A stretch of DNA of 64,000 nucleotides from Mesorhizobium sp. B2-4-3. GTDB taxonomy: Bacteria; Pseudomonadota; Alphaproteobacteria; Rhizobiales; Rhizobiaceae. Positions 46,595 to 54,765 of the stretch are shown in pieces (the stretch's first letter is position 1; each line of letters opens with the position of its first letter). Under the pieces are notes generated by a model, which ran no database searches, was not told the DNA's origin, and saw only the letters and a program-made list of their open reading frames with translations. The DNA lies in assembly GCF_006442815.1 (NCBI RefSeq), contig NZ_VFVL01000012.1:62001-126000 (forward strand), in the 5' to 3' direction. A program made the translations under genes and the position numbers.

Positions 46595-47340
46595 GCTTTG
46601 GCTCCGGGGCGCGCCGACCAGCCCGCGACCAGCACGATGGCGAAATAGGGCGCCTTGTCGTCGGGCTTTTCGGCGAGCCGCATCGAGACGCTGCCCGGCA
46701 TCGTGCCGCGCTCGACATAGACGGCTTTCGCCAGCTTGCCGGCCGCTTCCAGCGCGCGGCGGATTTTCGGCAGGTTGCGGCCGACCTTCATGATCACCGC
46801 GGCATCGGTGTCGGCGAGGCGGCGGGTCAGCTCGAACTCACTCATCGTGCCCGGCAGCACGGTCAGCACATCGTCGCCCTGGACGATCGGCAGGCCAGTG
46901 GCGGACCAACAGCCGGACATGGCGGTGATGCCGGGGATGACCTCGGTCGGGAAGCGGTGCGCGAGGCGCACATGCAGATGCATGTAGGAGCCGTAGAACA
47001 GCGGATCGCCTTCCGACAGCACGGCCACCATCCTGCCGGCGCCAAGATGCTCGGCGACCTTGTCGGCCGACTGCTCGTAGAAATCGGCGATCTGCGTGCG
47101 GTAGTCGTCATGGTCCTTGTCGATCTCGGTCGTCACCGGATAGAGCAGCGGCAGCTCGATCATGTCCGGCCGGAAGCGCGCCTCGACGATGGCGCGGGCA
47201 TTGCTGTTGTTGCCGCGCTTGGCGAAATAGGCGACGACGTCGGCCTCGGCCAGCGCGCGCGCCGCTTTCAGCGTCAGCAGTTCGGGGTCGCCCGGGCCGG
47301 TGCCGACGCCGACAAGACGGCCTTTCATGATCGCGTTCAC
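46591..47340 (-). CDS. cobI: Precorrin-2 C20-methyltransferase
   Basis: CobI methylates C20 of precorrin-2. The 249-residue protein has LVGVGTGPGDPELLTLKAAR at the start, VAVLSEGDPLFYGSYMHLH (about residue 105) and PGITAMSGCWSATGLP, the conserved blocks of the C20 subgroup. The start overlaps the cobH stop by four bases; an internal ATG at codon 5 (MKGRLV) is an alternative. Confidence 0.95.
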   Translation of the reverse strand: MNAIMKGRLVGVGTGPGDPELLTLKAARALAEADVVAYFAKRGNNSNARAIVEARFRPDMIELPLLYPVTTEIDKDHDDYRTQIADFYEQSADKVAEHLGAGRMVAVLSEGDPLFYGSYMHLHVRLAHRFPTEVIPGITAMSGCWSATGLPIVQGDDVLTVLPGTMSEFELTRRLADTDAAVIMKVGRNLPKIRRALEAAGKLAKAVYVERGTMPGSVSMRLAEKPDDKAPYFAIVLVAGWSARPGAKA

Positions 47341-47969
47341 AGGCCGGGCCTCGCCAAGGAATTGAGCGCGGCGGCGGTCATGGCGCTGCCGCCCAGCCTG
47401 CCGCGCACGATGGCGTAGGGCACGCCATAGGAATTCTCGGCCAGCGCATCCTTGGATTCGGCGGCACCGACGAAACCTACCGGCATGCCGATGATCGCGG
47501 CCGGCTTCGGCGCGCCGTCGCGCAGCTTTTCAAGCAGATAGAAGAGCGCGGTCGGCGCGTTGCCGATGGCGACGACCGATCCGGCCATGCGATTTCCCCA
47601 AAGGTCGATCGCGGCGGCCGAGCGGGTGTTGCCGATTTCCCTGGCGATGTCATGCGTGCGCGGGTCGCGCAGCGTGCAGGTCACCTCGTTGCCGGCGGGC
47701 AGACGCGCACGGGTGACGCCGTGCGCCACCATCTCGGCATCGCAGAAAATCGGGGCGCCGGCGGCAAGCGCGGTGCGCGCCGCGGCGACGAAATCGCCGG
47801 AGAAGACGAAATGGCTAACTGCTTCGACCTGGCCGCAGGCATGGATCATGCGGATCGCGACATCGGCTTCCGCCTCGGAGAAGCGCGACAGGTCCGCCTC
47901 GGCGCGGATGATGGCGAAAGAGCGCTCGTAGATCGCCATCCCGTCATGGATATAGTCGTAGGCGGCCAT
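47337..47969 (-). CDS. cobH: Precorrin-8X methylmutase
   Basis: CobH moves the methyl group from C11 to C12, giving hydrogenobyrinic acid. The 210-residue protein contains the catalytic histidine in AIRMIHACGQVEAV (about residue 43), APIFCDAEMVAHGVTR and VIGMPVGFVGAAESK-like IIGMPVGFVGAAESKDAL. The length is typical. It begins one base after the cobG stop. Confidence 0.95.
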   Translation of the reverse strand: MAAYDYIHDGMAIYERSFAIIRAEADLSRFSEAEADVAIRMIHACGQVEAVSHFVFSGDFVAAARTALAAGAPIFCDAEMVAHGVTRARLPAGNEVTCTLRDPRTHDIAREIGNTRSAAAIDLWGNRMAGSVVAIGNAPTALFYLLEKLRDGAPKPAAIIGMPVGFVGAAESKDALAENSYGVPYAIVRGRLGGSAMTAAALNSLARPGL

Positions 47970-49457
47970 TCACTGGTTCCGTCGATAGAGTTCGGCGAGG
48001 CCGGCAGCGCCAAGCCTTGCCAGGCAGGCAGCGACGGTTTCGCCCTGATGTCTTTGCGCGCGCATGGCGGCAAGGATGCCGGCGACCCCGCGCGCGGCGT
48101 CATAGCCCGGCCTGTACGCGGCAGGAAGGGCCTTTGCCGTCCCGTCCACGACAAGTCCGGCTCCGTTTTCGTCGCCGACCAGGGTCAGTGCCGCCGTGCC
48201 GGGATGCGCGCAGCCCTTGGCGCAGCCGGAAACGTGGAGGGTAAGCGAGGCGTCGAGGAGGTCGGGGCTTTGCTTTGCGATCATCTCGGCGATGGCGCGC
48301 GTGGCGATGCGGCCGGACGCGCAAGCCGGCGTGCCGGGGCAGGCGGCGATGCGGATGCGTGGGTCCGTGGGGTCGGTGACGAAGCCGAGGGTCGCGGCGG
48401 AGGTCTGCAGGGAGGAGGGGATGGAGAGGCCGAGGAACAACAAGGCGCGGCCTGGGGCGAGGCGGATTTCGGTCGCGCCGAGGTTTGAGGCTTGGGTGGC
48501 GAGTTCGATGAGGGACTGCGCCGGCATGCTGCCGAAGGGCAGGGCGATGCCGAGGGCTATGCCTTTATCAACGTCGAAAAGGCCAATCGGCGAGCGAGGG
48601 CGTTCTACGGCGCCCCCCTCTGTCCCGCCGGACATCTCCCCCACAAGGGGGGAGATCGACCTACCGCCGACGACTCCGCCGATCGCGGGCGTTGAAACAT
48701 GAGGGTTCGCTGCCGAGAGGGAGCCGGCGTTGAAACGGCTAATCTCCCCCCTTGTGGGGGAGATGTCCGGCAGGACAGAGGGGGGCGCGAAGGAATGCCA
48801 GCCTGCGAGAGACGCTAATTGCCGCTCCGACAGATCCCGGGTGTGCGCCTCGCGCCCTTTTTCAGCGACCATCCTGAGAGCCGCGACGACAATGTCGCGG
48901 GCGGCATCTTCATCGACTGTCGCGAGTGGCTTTGCACTCCGTGCGTCGCCGGCAATCGATACGCTCCACTGGACGCTAGTGCCGGTCCGCACCGCCTTCA
49001 GCCTCACGTCAGCCGTCACGGCATCCATCGTCAGCTGTCCGCCGCCGTCGACAACCACCGACACCTTCGGTCCCAGCCTCGCCGTCAGCTCGGCCTCCTC
49101 GATCGCCGCCCTGATCCGCTCCGCCATTGGGCGCGGATCGGCGATCTCTTCCGGGTCGATACCCGCAAGCGGCGCCGTCTCGACCGGCACTCCCGTCCGC
49201 ACCTCGATCCCCAGCGCATCCACCTCCGCCGCCAGCAGCCGCGCGCTTTCGGCTGTCAAACCGCGTATCTGCAGGCTGCCGCGCGCGGTCACTTCCATGA
49301 TGCCGTTGCCGTGGCGCAGAGCGGATTCGCTGAGCCCGATCAGCGACTTCGGCGAAATTCCTCCAGCGACCGGGTCGAGCCGCACGAGCAGCCCGTCGCC
49401 GGTCTGCATCGGCGCGCTCAGCGCAGGGCAGGCACCGCGGCGCGAGAAGGCGTTCAT
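47970..49457 (-). CDS. cobG: Precorrin-3B synthase (CobG) with in-frame repeat insertion
   Basis: CobG is a sulfite/nitrite reductase-like Fe-S monooxygenase that makes precorrin-3B with O2, the step that defines the aerobic route. The N-terminal ferredoxin-like half starts RRGACPALSAPMQTGDGLLV, and the 4Fe-4S/haem-type cysteines are in CPGTPACASG and HVSGCAKGCAHPG (about residue 390). Residues about 224-282 (PPSVLPDISPTRGEI and so on to MSGGTEGGA) are encoded by a 177-base inverted-repeat element. The total of 495 residues drops to about 436 without it, near the usual size. The ATG at 49457 overlaps the cobN stop. Confidence 0.9.
   Translation of the reverse strand: MNAFSRRGACPALSAPMQTGDGLLVRLDPVAGGISPKSLIGLSESALRHGNGIMEVTARGSLQIRGLTAESARLLAAEVDALGIEVRTGVPVETAPLAGIDPEEIADPRPMAERIRAAIEEAELTARLGPKVSVVVDGGGQLTMDAVTADVRLKAVRTGTSVQWSVSIAGDARSAKPLATVDEDAARDIVVAALRMVAEKGREAHTRDLSERQLASLAGWHSFAPPSVLPDISPTRGEISRFNAGSLSAANPHVSTPAIGGVVGGRSISPLVGEMSGGTEGGAVERPRSPIGLFDVDKGIALGIALPFGSMPAQSLIELATQASNLGATEIRLAPGRALLFLGLSIPSSLQTSAATLGFVTDPTDPRIRIAACPGTPACASGRIATRAIAEMIAKQSPDLLDASLTLHVSGCAKGCAHPGTAALTLVGDENGAGLVVDGTAKALPAAYRPGYDAARGVAGILAAMRAQRHQGETVAACLARLGAAGLAELYRRNQ
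48611..48787. repeat. Inverted-repeat element inserted in frame within cobG
   Basis: The arms are about 45 bases each and nearly perfect: the left arm begins CGCCCCCCTCTGTC, the right ends GACAGAGGGGGGCG, and each contains a smaller internal hairpin (ATCTCCCCC with GGGGGGAGAT). The total is 177 bases, exactly 59 codons. The same element is present in cobN with a different central spacer. Confidence 0.9.
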
Positions 49458-52400
49458 GCCGCCACCCCGCCTGCCTGGGCCTCGGCAATCAGCGCGGCCA
49501 GATCGTCGTCGATGGAATTCCTGAGCGGATGCCAAAGTCCGCGTCGCCGCGCGGCGAGGAACCGCTCCGCGATGACCTTGGCCGCCGCCGGGTTCTCGCG
49601 CAGGATGAACGCGCGGACGTCCGGGTCGCCAACATAGGCGTCGTGCACCGCCTCGATCAGCGCGCCTGAAATGGCATGCGTGGTCTCGGCGAAGCCGACC
49701 AGACGGTCGACCGTTTCGGCGAATTCCGAGGCGCCGCGCGGGCCGTGGCGCATCTGGCCGGCGATGAAGCGCGGGTTGACGGCGCGGGCCCGCACGACGC
49801 GGGACACGGCTTCGCCGACCGAACGCGGTTTTGGCTTGTTCGGGTCGGTGGTGTCGAGCACGATGACGTCGGCATTCCTGCCAAGTGCTGCAAGGGCGGC
49901 CGAAAACCCGCCGATGAAGGCGACATCGGCCGAACCTTCGAGGATGTCGCGGCCCGGATCGTCGCCGGTATGGACGAGGAGATCGGCTTCGGCGATCCGT
50001 CCCTCGAAAGCGCCGGGCGCCGAGATCGCTTCGCCGTCGGCGCCGCCATAGGCGTGCGATGTGGCATCGAGATAGGCGCGGCCGATCTCCTCGCGCGCCC
50101 CCCATTCGCCGCGCGACAGAAGGTCCTCGACGCCGGCGCCATAGGTGCCGGGCGAGGTGCCGAAAATGCGCGGGCCGATCTTCCCCAGAGCGCGCGTCGC
50201 CGCGGCAAGCGGGTTCTCAGTATCGTCCTCGTCGCGGCTGGCGACGGCGTTGGCGGCGGCGTCGATCAGCGCGATCTGGGTCGGAAACATGTCGCGGAAC
50301 AGGCCGGAAATGCGCCAGGTGACGTCGACGCGCGGGCGGCCGAGCGCGGCCGGCGGCAGCACCTCGATGCCGGTGACGCGGCCGGTGGCGGCATCCCATT
50401 GCGGCCGGCAGCCCATCAGCGCCAAGCCTTGCGCGATCTCCTCGCCGCCGGTGCGCAAGGAGGCCGAGCCCCAAAGGTCGATGACCAGCGAGCGCGGCCA
50501 GTCGCCGTGACTCTGCATATAGCTGCGCACCACTTCCTCTGCTGCCGCCTGGCCGAGATCATAAGCGGTCGGCGTCGGCATGGTGCGCGGATCGGAGGTG
50601 AAGAGGTTGCGGCCGGTGGGCAGCACGTCGGAGCGGCCGCGCGCCGGCGCGCCGGCGGGACCTGCCTTGATGTGGCGGCCATCGAGCGCGGCGAGCAGGG
50701 CAGACTTCTCGGCTTCGGCGCTTTGCCGGCGCAGTGGATCGGCTTCGTCCTCCGGCGCGCGGCCATAGACATGCAGCCCGTCCTTGACGGCGAAATCCTT
50801 GAGGTCGCAAAGCCAGGCGTCGATGCGGCGCAGCGCTTCGTCCGGAGCGTCTGTGCCGGCAACGCCGGCTTCGGAGGCGAGGCCAGTCTTTTGCGCCGTC
50901 TCGACGATCAGCCTAGCCAGACGGTCGCGGCGGCGGCGGTCGAGGCCGTCGGCCTGGGCATATTCGTCGACCAGCCTTTCGAGCTTCTGTTGGCCCTCGT
51001 CGAGGCCGGCGCCGGTCAGCGGCGGCGGCAGATGGCCGAGCGTGACGGCCGAGATGCGGCGCTTGGCCTGCGCCGCCTCGCCTGGATTGGAGACGATGAA
51101 GGGGTAGATGACCGGCAGCGATCCAGTGACGATCTCGGGGAAGCAGGCGTCGGAGAGCGCCACCGTCTTGCCCGGCAGCCATTCGAGCGTGCCATGCGCG
51201 CCGACATGGATGATGGCATGCGCGCCGAGCGATTTCTGCAGCCAGAGGCCGAAGGCGATCAACTCGTGGCGCGGGGGCAGCGTCGGGTCGTGGTAGTCGG
51301 CGCGGCGGTCGGCCGAGCGGCCGCGGTCAGGGGCCAGCGCCACGGTGACGTTGCCGAAGGTTGCGGCGCGGAAGGGGAATTTTGAGGTTGGCGCTTGAAC
51401 ACCCCCCTCTGTCCTACCGGACATCTCCCCCGCAAGGGGGGAGATTGGCAGTTCCGGCGAAGGTGCCATTCCTGCAACTCCGACAATTGGCGAAAGCGGT
51501 CGCGACAGATCAATCTCCCCCCTTGCGGGGGAGATGTCCGGCAGGACAGAGGGGGGTGCCTCGCGCCAACCTATCCGTTCTGCCTTGCCCCACACAGCCT
51601 CTACTGCATCGCGCGCTACCTCCGGCAGATCTGCCGAAAGGGCGAGATAATCCGTCAAGGCAAGGCCAAGCCCACCAACCTCCAACACATCCAGCAATCC
51701 CCGCGGCGATAGCGGAATCGCTTCAACCGCATAGCCCTGTTCCTTCAGGTCATGCAGCATCGCAAGCACACTCGACGGCACATCAAGCCCGACGGCATAG
51801 CCGGTCCGTCCAGGCGCGCTCGGATAATCCGGGATCAGGATGGCAAGCTTGCGCTCGGCCCGCTCGGTCCGCTGCAGGCGGATAAACGCGGCGATGCGTC
51901 TGCCGACCTGCTCGACGCGATCGGCCTCCGGCCGGTTGGCGAAGGCGCGGAAGGCAAGCGCCGGATCGGTTTCGACCTCGCCCTTGAACGAGATCGCGCC
52001 GGCGAGGATGCGGCCGTCGAGCTCGGGCAATACGACATGCATGGCGAGATCGGCGGGCGGCAGGCCGCGCTGGTTCTTCTCCCAGACCTCGCGCCGGGTG
52101 GTGGCGACGATGACCTGGAACACCGGAACGCCGGCGCGGTCGAACAGGGTTTCGGCGCCGGGTTCGGCGCCGGAGGCGAAGGCCGTGGCGGTGACGATGG
52201 CGGCGGGGTTCAGCGAGGTGAGGGCGGCTTCAACGAAGGCCAGGGATGCCGCGTCTTTGAGGCTGGAGACGAAGATGGGTATTGGCGCCATGCCTTGCGA
52301 GCGCAAGGCGGCAACGAGCGCATCGATGGGCGCGACATCTGCGGCGAGCAGCATGGAGCGATAGAAGAGAATTGGGATAACGGGGGCGCCGATATTGTCG

Positions 52401-53008
52401 ACGTCGAGTTCCGTCGGATCGCCAGCCTTGGATAGCGCTGGCTTGTCGATAACTCCCAGGCCCGGCTGATAGAATCCCGCCTTCGGCACACTGACCGCGT
52501 CAGCCACGGCCGCATCTGTCCCAGCCAGCCGCGCCAGCCTTTGCACCAGCGCGCTCATATTGGCCGGCCCGCCCTCGCGGAAATAGCCGAGCAGCGCGTC
52601 GAGCTCGGGGCGCGGCAGCGTGGAAGCCTCGATCAGCCGCTGGTCCTCGTCATGGCTCTCGCCGGGCAGCAGCGCCAGCTTGATGCCGCGCTCGCGCGCG
52701 ACCGCCGCGAGCTGGTCGCAGCCGTAACGCCACCACTCATAGCCGCCGAGGATGCGCACCAGGACGACCCTGGCGTGGCGGGCGACGCTGTCGATCCACA
52801 GGTCTACCGACATCGGATGGCGAAGGTCGCGAAGGGCCGCCAGCCGCATCGAGGGCAGCCGCGCGGCATCGGCCTTCCAGGCGGCGGCCAGACCGGCGAG
52901 GTCGCTGTCGGTGAAGGACAGCGCCACGACATCCGCAGGGGTCTGCCTGAGGTCGACCGGCTCGGCGAGATCGTCGAGCGAAGCGGATGTGGTGGTGAGG
53001 ATATGCAT
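49454..53008 (-). CDS. cobN: Cobaltochelatase subunit CobN with in-frame repeat insertion
   Basis: CobN is the large subunit of the ATP-dependent aerobic cobaltochelatase (CobNST), which inserts Co2+ into hydrogenobyrinic acid a,c-diamide. The 1,184-residue protein has the CobN/Mg-chelatase H pattern, including LGAHAIIHVGAHGTLEWLPG (about residue 580) and MRHGPRGASEFAETVDRL near the C terminus. Residues about 484-536 (PPSVLPDISPARGEI and so on to MSGRTEGGV) come from an inserted 159-base repeat. Without it the length is about 1,130, somewhat shorter than the roughly 1,275 residues I recall for the Pseudomonas protein, but both ends look complete. The CobS and CobT-type chelatase partners are not in the window. 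Confidence 0.92.
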   Translation of the reverse strand: MHILTTTSASLDDLAEPVDLRQTPADVVALSFTDSDLAGLAAAWKADAARLPSMRLAALRDLRHPMSVDLWIDSVARHARVVLVRILGGYEWWRYGCDQLAAVARERGIKLALLPGESHDEDQRLIEASTLPRPELDALLGYFREGGPANMSALVQRLARLAGTDAAVADAVSVPKAGFYQPGLGVIDKPALSKAGDPTELDVDNIGAPVIPILFYRSMLLAADVAPIDALVAALRSQGMAPIPIFVSSLKDAASLAFVEAALTSLNPAAIVTATAFASGAEPGAETLFDRAGVPVFQVIVATTRREVWEKNQRGLPPADLAMHVVLPELDGRILAGAISFKGEVETDPALAFRAFANRPEADRVEQVGRRIAAFIRLQRTERAERKLAILIPDYPSAPGRTGYAVGLDVPSSVLAMLHDLKEQGYAVEAIPLSPRGLLDVLEVGGLGLALTDYLALSADLPEVARDAVEAVWGKAERIGWREAPPSVLPDISPARGEIDLSRPLSPIVGVAGMAPSPELPISPLAGEMSGRTEGGVQAPTSKFPFRAATFGNVTVALAPDRGRSADRRADYHDPTLPPRHELIAFGLWLQKSLGAHAIIHVGAHGTLEWLPGKTVALSDACFPEIVTGSLPVIYPFIVSNPGEAAQAKRRISAVTLGHLPPPLTGAGLDEGQQKLERLVDEYAQADGLDRRRRDRLARLIVETAQKTGLASEAGVAGTDAPDEALRRIDAWLCDLKDFAVKDGLHVYGRAPEDEADPLRRQSAEAEKSALLAALDGRHIKAGPAGAPARGRSDVLPTGRNLFTSDPRTMPTPTAYDLGQAAAEEVVRSYMQSHGDWPRSLVIDLWGSASLRTGGEEIAQGLALMGCRPQWDAATGRVTGIEVLPPAALGRPRVDVTWRISGLFRDMFPTQIALIDAAANAVASRDEDDTENPLAAATRALGKIGPRIFGTSPGTYGAGVEDLLSRGEWGAREEIGRAYLDATSHAYGGADGEAISAPGAFEGRIAEADLLVHTGDDPGRDILEGSADVAFIGGFSAALAALGRNADVIVLDTTDPNKPKPRSVGEAVSRVVRARAVNPRFIAGQMRHGPRGASEFAETVDRLVGFAETTHAISGALIEAVHDAYVGDPDVRAFILRENPAAAKVIAERFLAARRRGLWHPLRNSIDDDLAALIAEAQAGGVAA
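51400..51558. repeat. Inverted-repeat element inserted in frame within cobN
   Basis: The left end CACCCCCCTCTGTCC and right end GGACAGAGGGGGGTG are exact inverted copies. The arms continue inward with ACATCTCCCCC and GGGGGAGATGT, as in cobG. The total is 159 bases, exactly 53 codons, with a central spacer unrelated to that in cobG. Confidence 0.9.
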
Positions 53009-53026
53009 CGCTTTTTGGTGTTAGCC

Positions 53027-54064
53027 TCAGCCGGCGAGGATACGCTCGATCGCCGGGCGGTTCAGCCCCTTGAGACCGATGACGACCAGCCGCGAGCGGC
53101 GATCGTCCTCGGCCGTCCAGGCGCGGTCGTAATAGTGGTTGACGCGCGGGCCGACGGCCTGGAGCAGGAGGCGCATCGGCTTGCCGCCGACCTCGACGAA
53201 GCCTTTGACGCGCAACACATTTTCCTGCTCGGCGGCAAGGGCGACGCGCTTGGCCAGCTCATCCGGGTTGGAAATCGCGGGGATGTCGAGGACGAAAGAA
53301 TCGAAATCGTCATGCTCATGGTCGAGCTCATCGTCGTGATGGGTCTTGCGGTTCTCGATGTCGTCCTCCACCGCAAGGCCAAGGCCGAGCAGCACCGACG
53401 GATCGACCTTGCCCTGAGTTGTCGGCACGACCTTGACGGCGCGCGCGACATGCTCGCCGATGACGGCGTTGGCGCGGGCGGAGCCCGCCGCGTCCATCAA
53501 ATCGCTCTTCGACAGGATGATCAGGTCTGCGCACGCGATCTGGTCCTCGAACACCTCTTCGACCGGATCGTCATGGTCGAGCGTCACGTCCGCGGCGCGC
53601 TGCGCCTGGAGGGCAACCATGTCGGAAGCGACACGGCCGTCGGCCAGCGCCGGACCGTCGACCACGGCAATGACGCCATCGACCGTCACGCGGCTCTTCA
53701 CCGTCGGCCACTGAAAGGCTTGGACGAGCGGCTTCGGCAAAGCGAGGCCGGAAGTCTCGATCAGGATGTGGTCGACCTTGGGGTTGAGCGACAGGATCTG
53801 GTCGAGCGCCGGCACGAAATCGTCGGCGACGGTGCAGCAGATGCAGCCATTGGCAAGCTCGACGATGTTTTCTTCTGGACAGGAGTCGACGCCGCAGCCT
53901 TTGAGAATCTCGCCGTCGATGCCGACATCGCCGAACTCGTTGACGATAATCGCCAGCCGCTTGCCCTTGGCGTTCTCGAGCAGGTTGCGGATCAGCGTCG
54001 TCTTGCCGGCGCCGAGGAAGCCGGTGACGACGGTGCAGGGAACACGGGAAACGGATGCGTTCAT
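53027..54064 (-). CDS. cobW: CobW, G3E family GTPase linked to cobalamin synthesis
   Basis: CobW is a metal-trafficking GTPase thought to supply Co2+ for corrin synthesis. The 345-residue protein has the P-loop GFLGAGKTTLIRNLLE (residues 15-30), the metal-binding Cys-x-Cys-Cys in NGCICCTVADDF (about residue 72), a GTPase-type SKSDLMD and a His/Asp-rich stretch HHDDELDHEHDDFDS (about 235) that fits metal binding. It precedes cobN by 18 bases and follows the DUF1636 gene by two. Confidence 0.94.
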   Translation of the reverse strand: MNASVSRVPCTVVTGFLGAGKTTLIRNLLENAKGKRLAIIVNEFGDVGIDGEILKGCGVDSCPEENIVELANGCICCTVADDFVPALDQILSLNPKVDHILIETSGLALPKPLVQAFQWPTVKSRVTVDGVIAVVDGPALADGRVASDMVALQAQRAADVTLDHDDPVEEVFEDQIACADLIILSKSDLMDAAGSARANAVIGEHVARAVKVVPTTQGKVDPSVLLGLGLAVEDDIENRKTHHDDELDHEHDDFDSFVLDIPAISNPDELAKRVALAAEQENVLRVKGFVEVGGKPMRLLLQAVGPRVNHYYDRAWTAEDDRRSRLVVIGLKGLNRPAIERILAG

Positions 54065-54066
54065 GG

Positions 54067-54492
54067 TCAGTCCTTCAGCATGTCGAGAGGAGGGATGCGG
54101 GCAACTAGGCCGCGCTTGAGGGAATCGGGCCGGCCGCGCCAGGGGATCAGGCCGTCGGTCGAGGTGGCGAAGAGTTTCGCGCCGGCGATGAGGTCGGCGC
54201 CGCTGGTGGTCTCCAGGTCGCCGAAAACGTAGCTCCAGCAGCCGTCGCGCAGCAGCGCGGCGCTCAGCCGGCGCTTGCAGTTGCCGAGGCATTCGACGGT
54301 ACGGATGTTGATCTTTTCGCCGGAAGCAGCCCGGCGCGCGTCTTCGGCCAACAAGGCGCCGGCGCGCGGATGGGCATCGGACCCGGTCTCGTCGCGGCAA
54401 GAGGAGCAGACGATGACGGTCACGCCGGCTAGCGCGTCGGGCTCGGACGAAATATCCGCACTATTTGCCGGGAAACTGCCGTTGCGATCCAA
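54067..54492 (-). CDS. DUF1636 family metal-binding protein
   Basis: This 141-residue protein has the cysteine pattern VIVCSSCRDETG (about residue 28) and VECLGNCKRRLSAAL (about 66), typical of DUF1636 proteins with a thioredoxin-like ferredoxin fold that are often the first gene of cob clusters. It starts at a TTG with AAGGAG seven bases upstream. It directly follows the B12 riboswitch and is therefore the first gene controlled by it. The biochemical role is unknown; metal handling or redox delivery is plausible. Confidence 0.8.
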   Translation of the reverse strand: MDRNGSFPANSADISSEPDALAGVTVIVCSSCRDETGSDAHPRAGALLAEDARRAASGEKINIRTVECLGNCKRRLSAALLRDGCWSYVFGDLETTSGADLIAGAKLFATSTDGLIPWRGRPDSLKRGLVARIPPLDMLKD

Positions 54493-54545
54493 AACCAGGC
54501 TCCTTGCCCGGAAAACCCGCCGGGCATTCGGATACTTAAAGTCTC

Positions 54546-54722
54546 AGACGGCAGGTCTCCTGGCTCGCGAGTCGTCGCCTTGAATGCCGCCTTCCCGGGA
54601 ACATCCCAGTGGTTTTCGGCCGGGGCTCGTCGCTTACAGTTGCGGGGACAGCCGCGGATTTGGGTTTTTGACCCGCACCGCATTCCCTCTTGGCTCCTCC
54701 CTTTGCCGGGAGAAGACCGTCT
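54546..54722 (-). ncRNA. Cobalamin (B12) riboswitch
   Basis: On the minus strand the classic elements appear in order: GAGGGAATGCGGTGCGGG, then CCGCGGCTGTCCCCGCAACT leading into GTAAGCG, the CCACTGGGA box, GGGAAGGCGGC, and finally the B12 box GAGCCAGGAGACCTGCC at about 54548-54564. Adenosylcobalamin binding would reduce expression of the downstream DUF1636-cobW-cobN-cobG series. The B12 box ends about 55 bases before the first gene. Confidence 0.93.
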
Positions 54723-54728
54723 GCGGCG

Positions 54729-54758
54729 GATTTAGGCTTACGGCCGGGTGCCTGTCAA
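54729..54758 (-). promoter_or_regulatory. Sigma-70 promoter of the cob operon
   Basis: On the minus strand TTGACA (54758-54753) and TAAATC (54734-54729) are separated by 18 bases. Transcription would start at about 54722, immediately before the riboswitch. Confidence 0.65.
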
Positions 54759-54765
54759 CGCGCAG

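Noticed and set aside
49458..50105. Upstream extension of cobG into cobN
   Set aside because: The upstream part has no similarity to precorrin-3B synthase, and the ATG overlapping the cobN stop precedes the conserved start.
48611..51558. Inserted elements considered as introns or inteins
   Set aside because: They are too short, lack intein splice residues and intron features, and stay in frame without stops.
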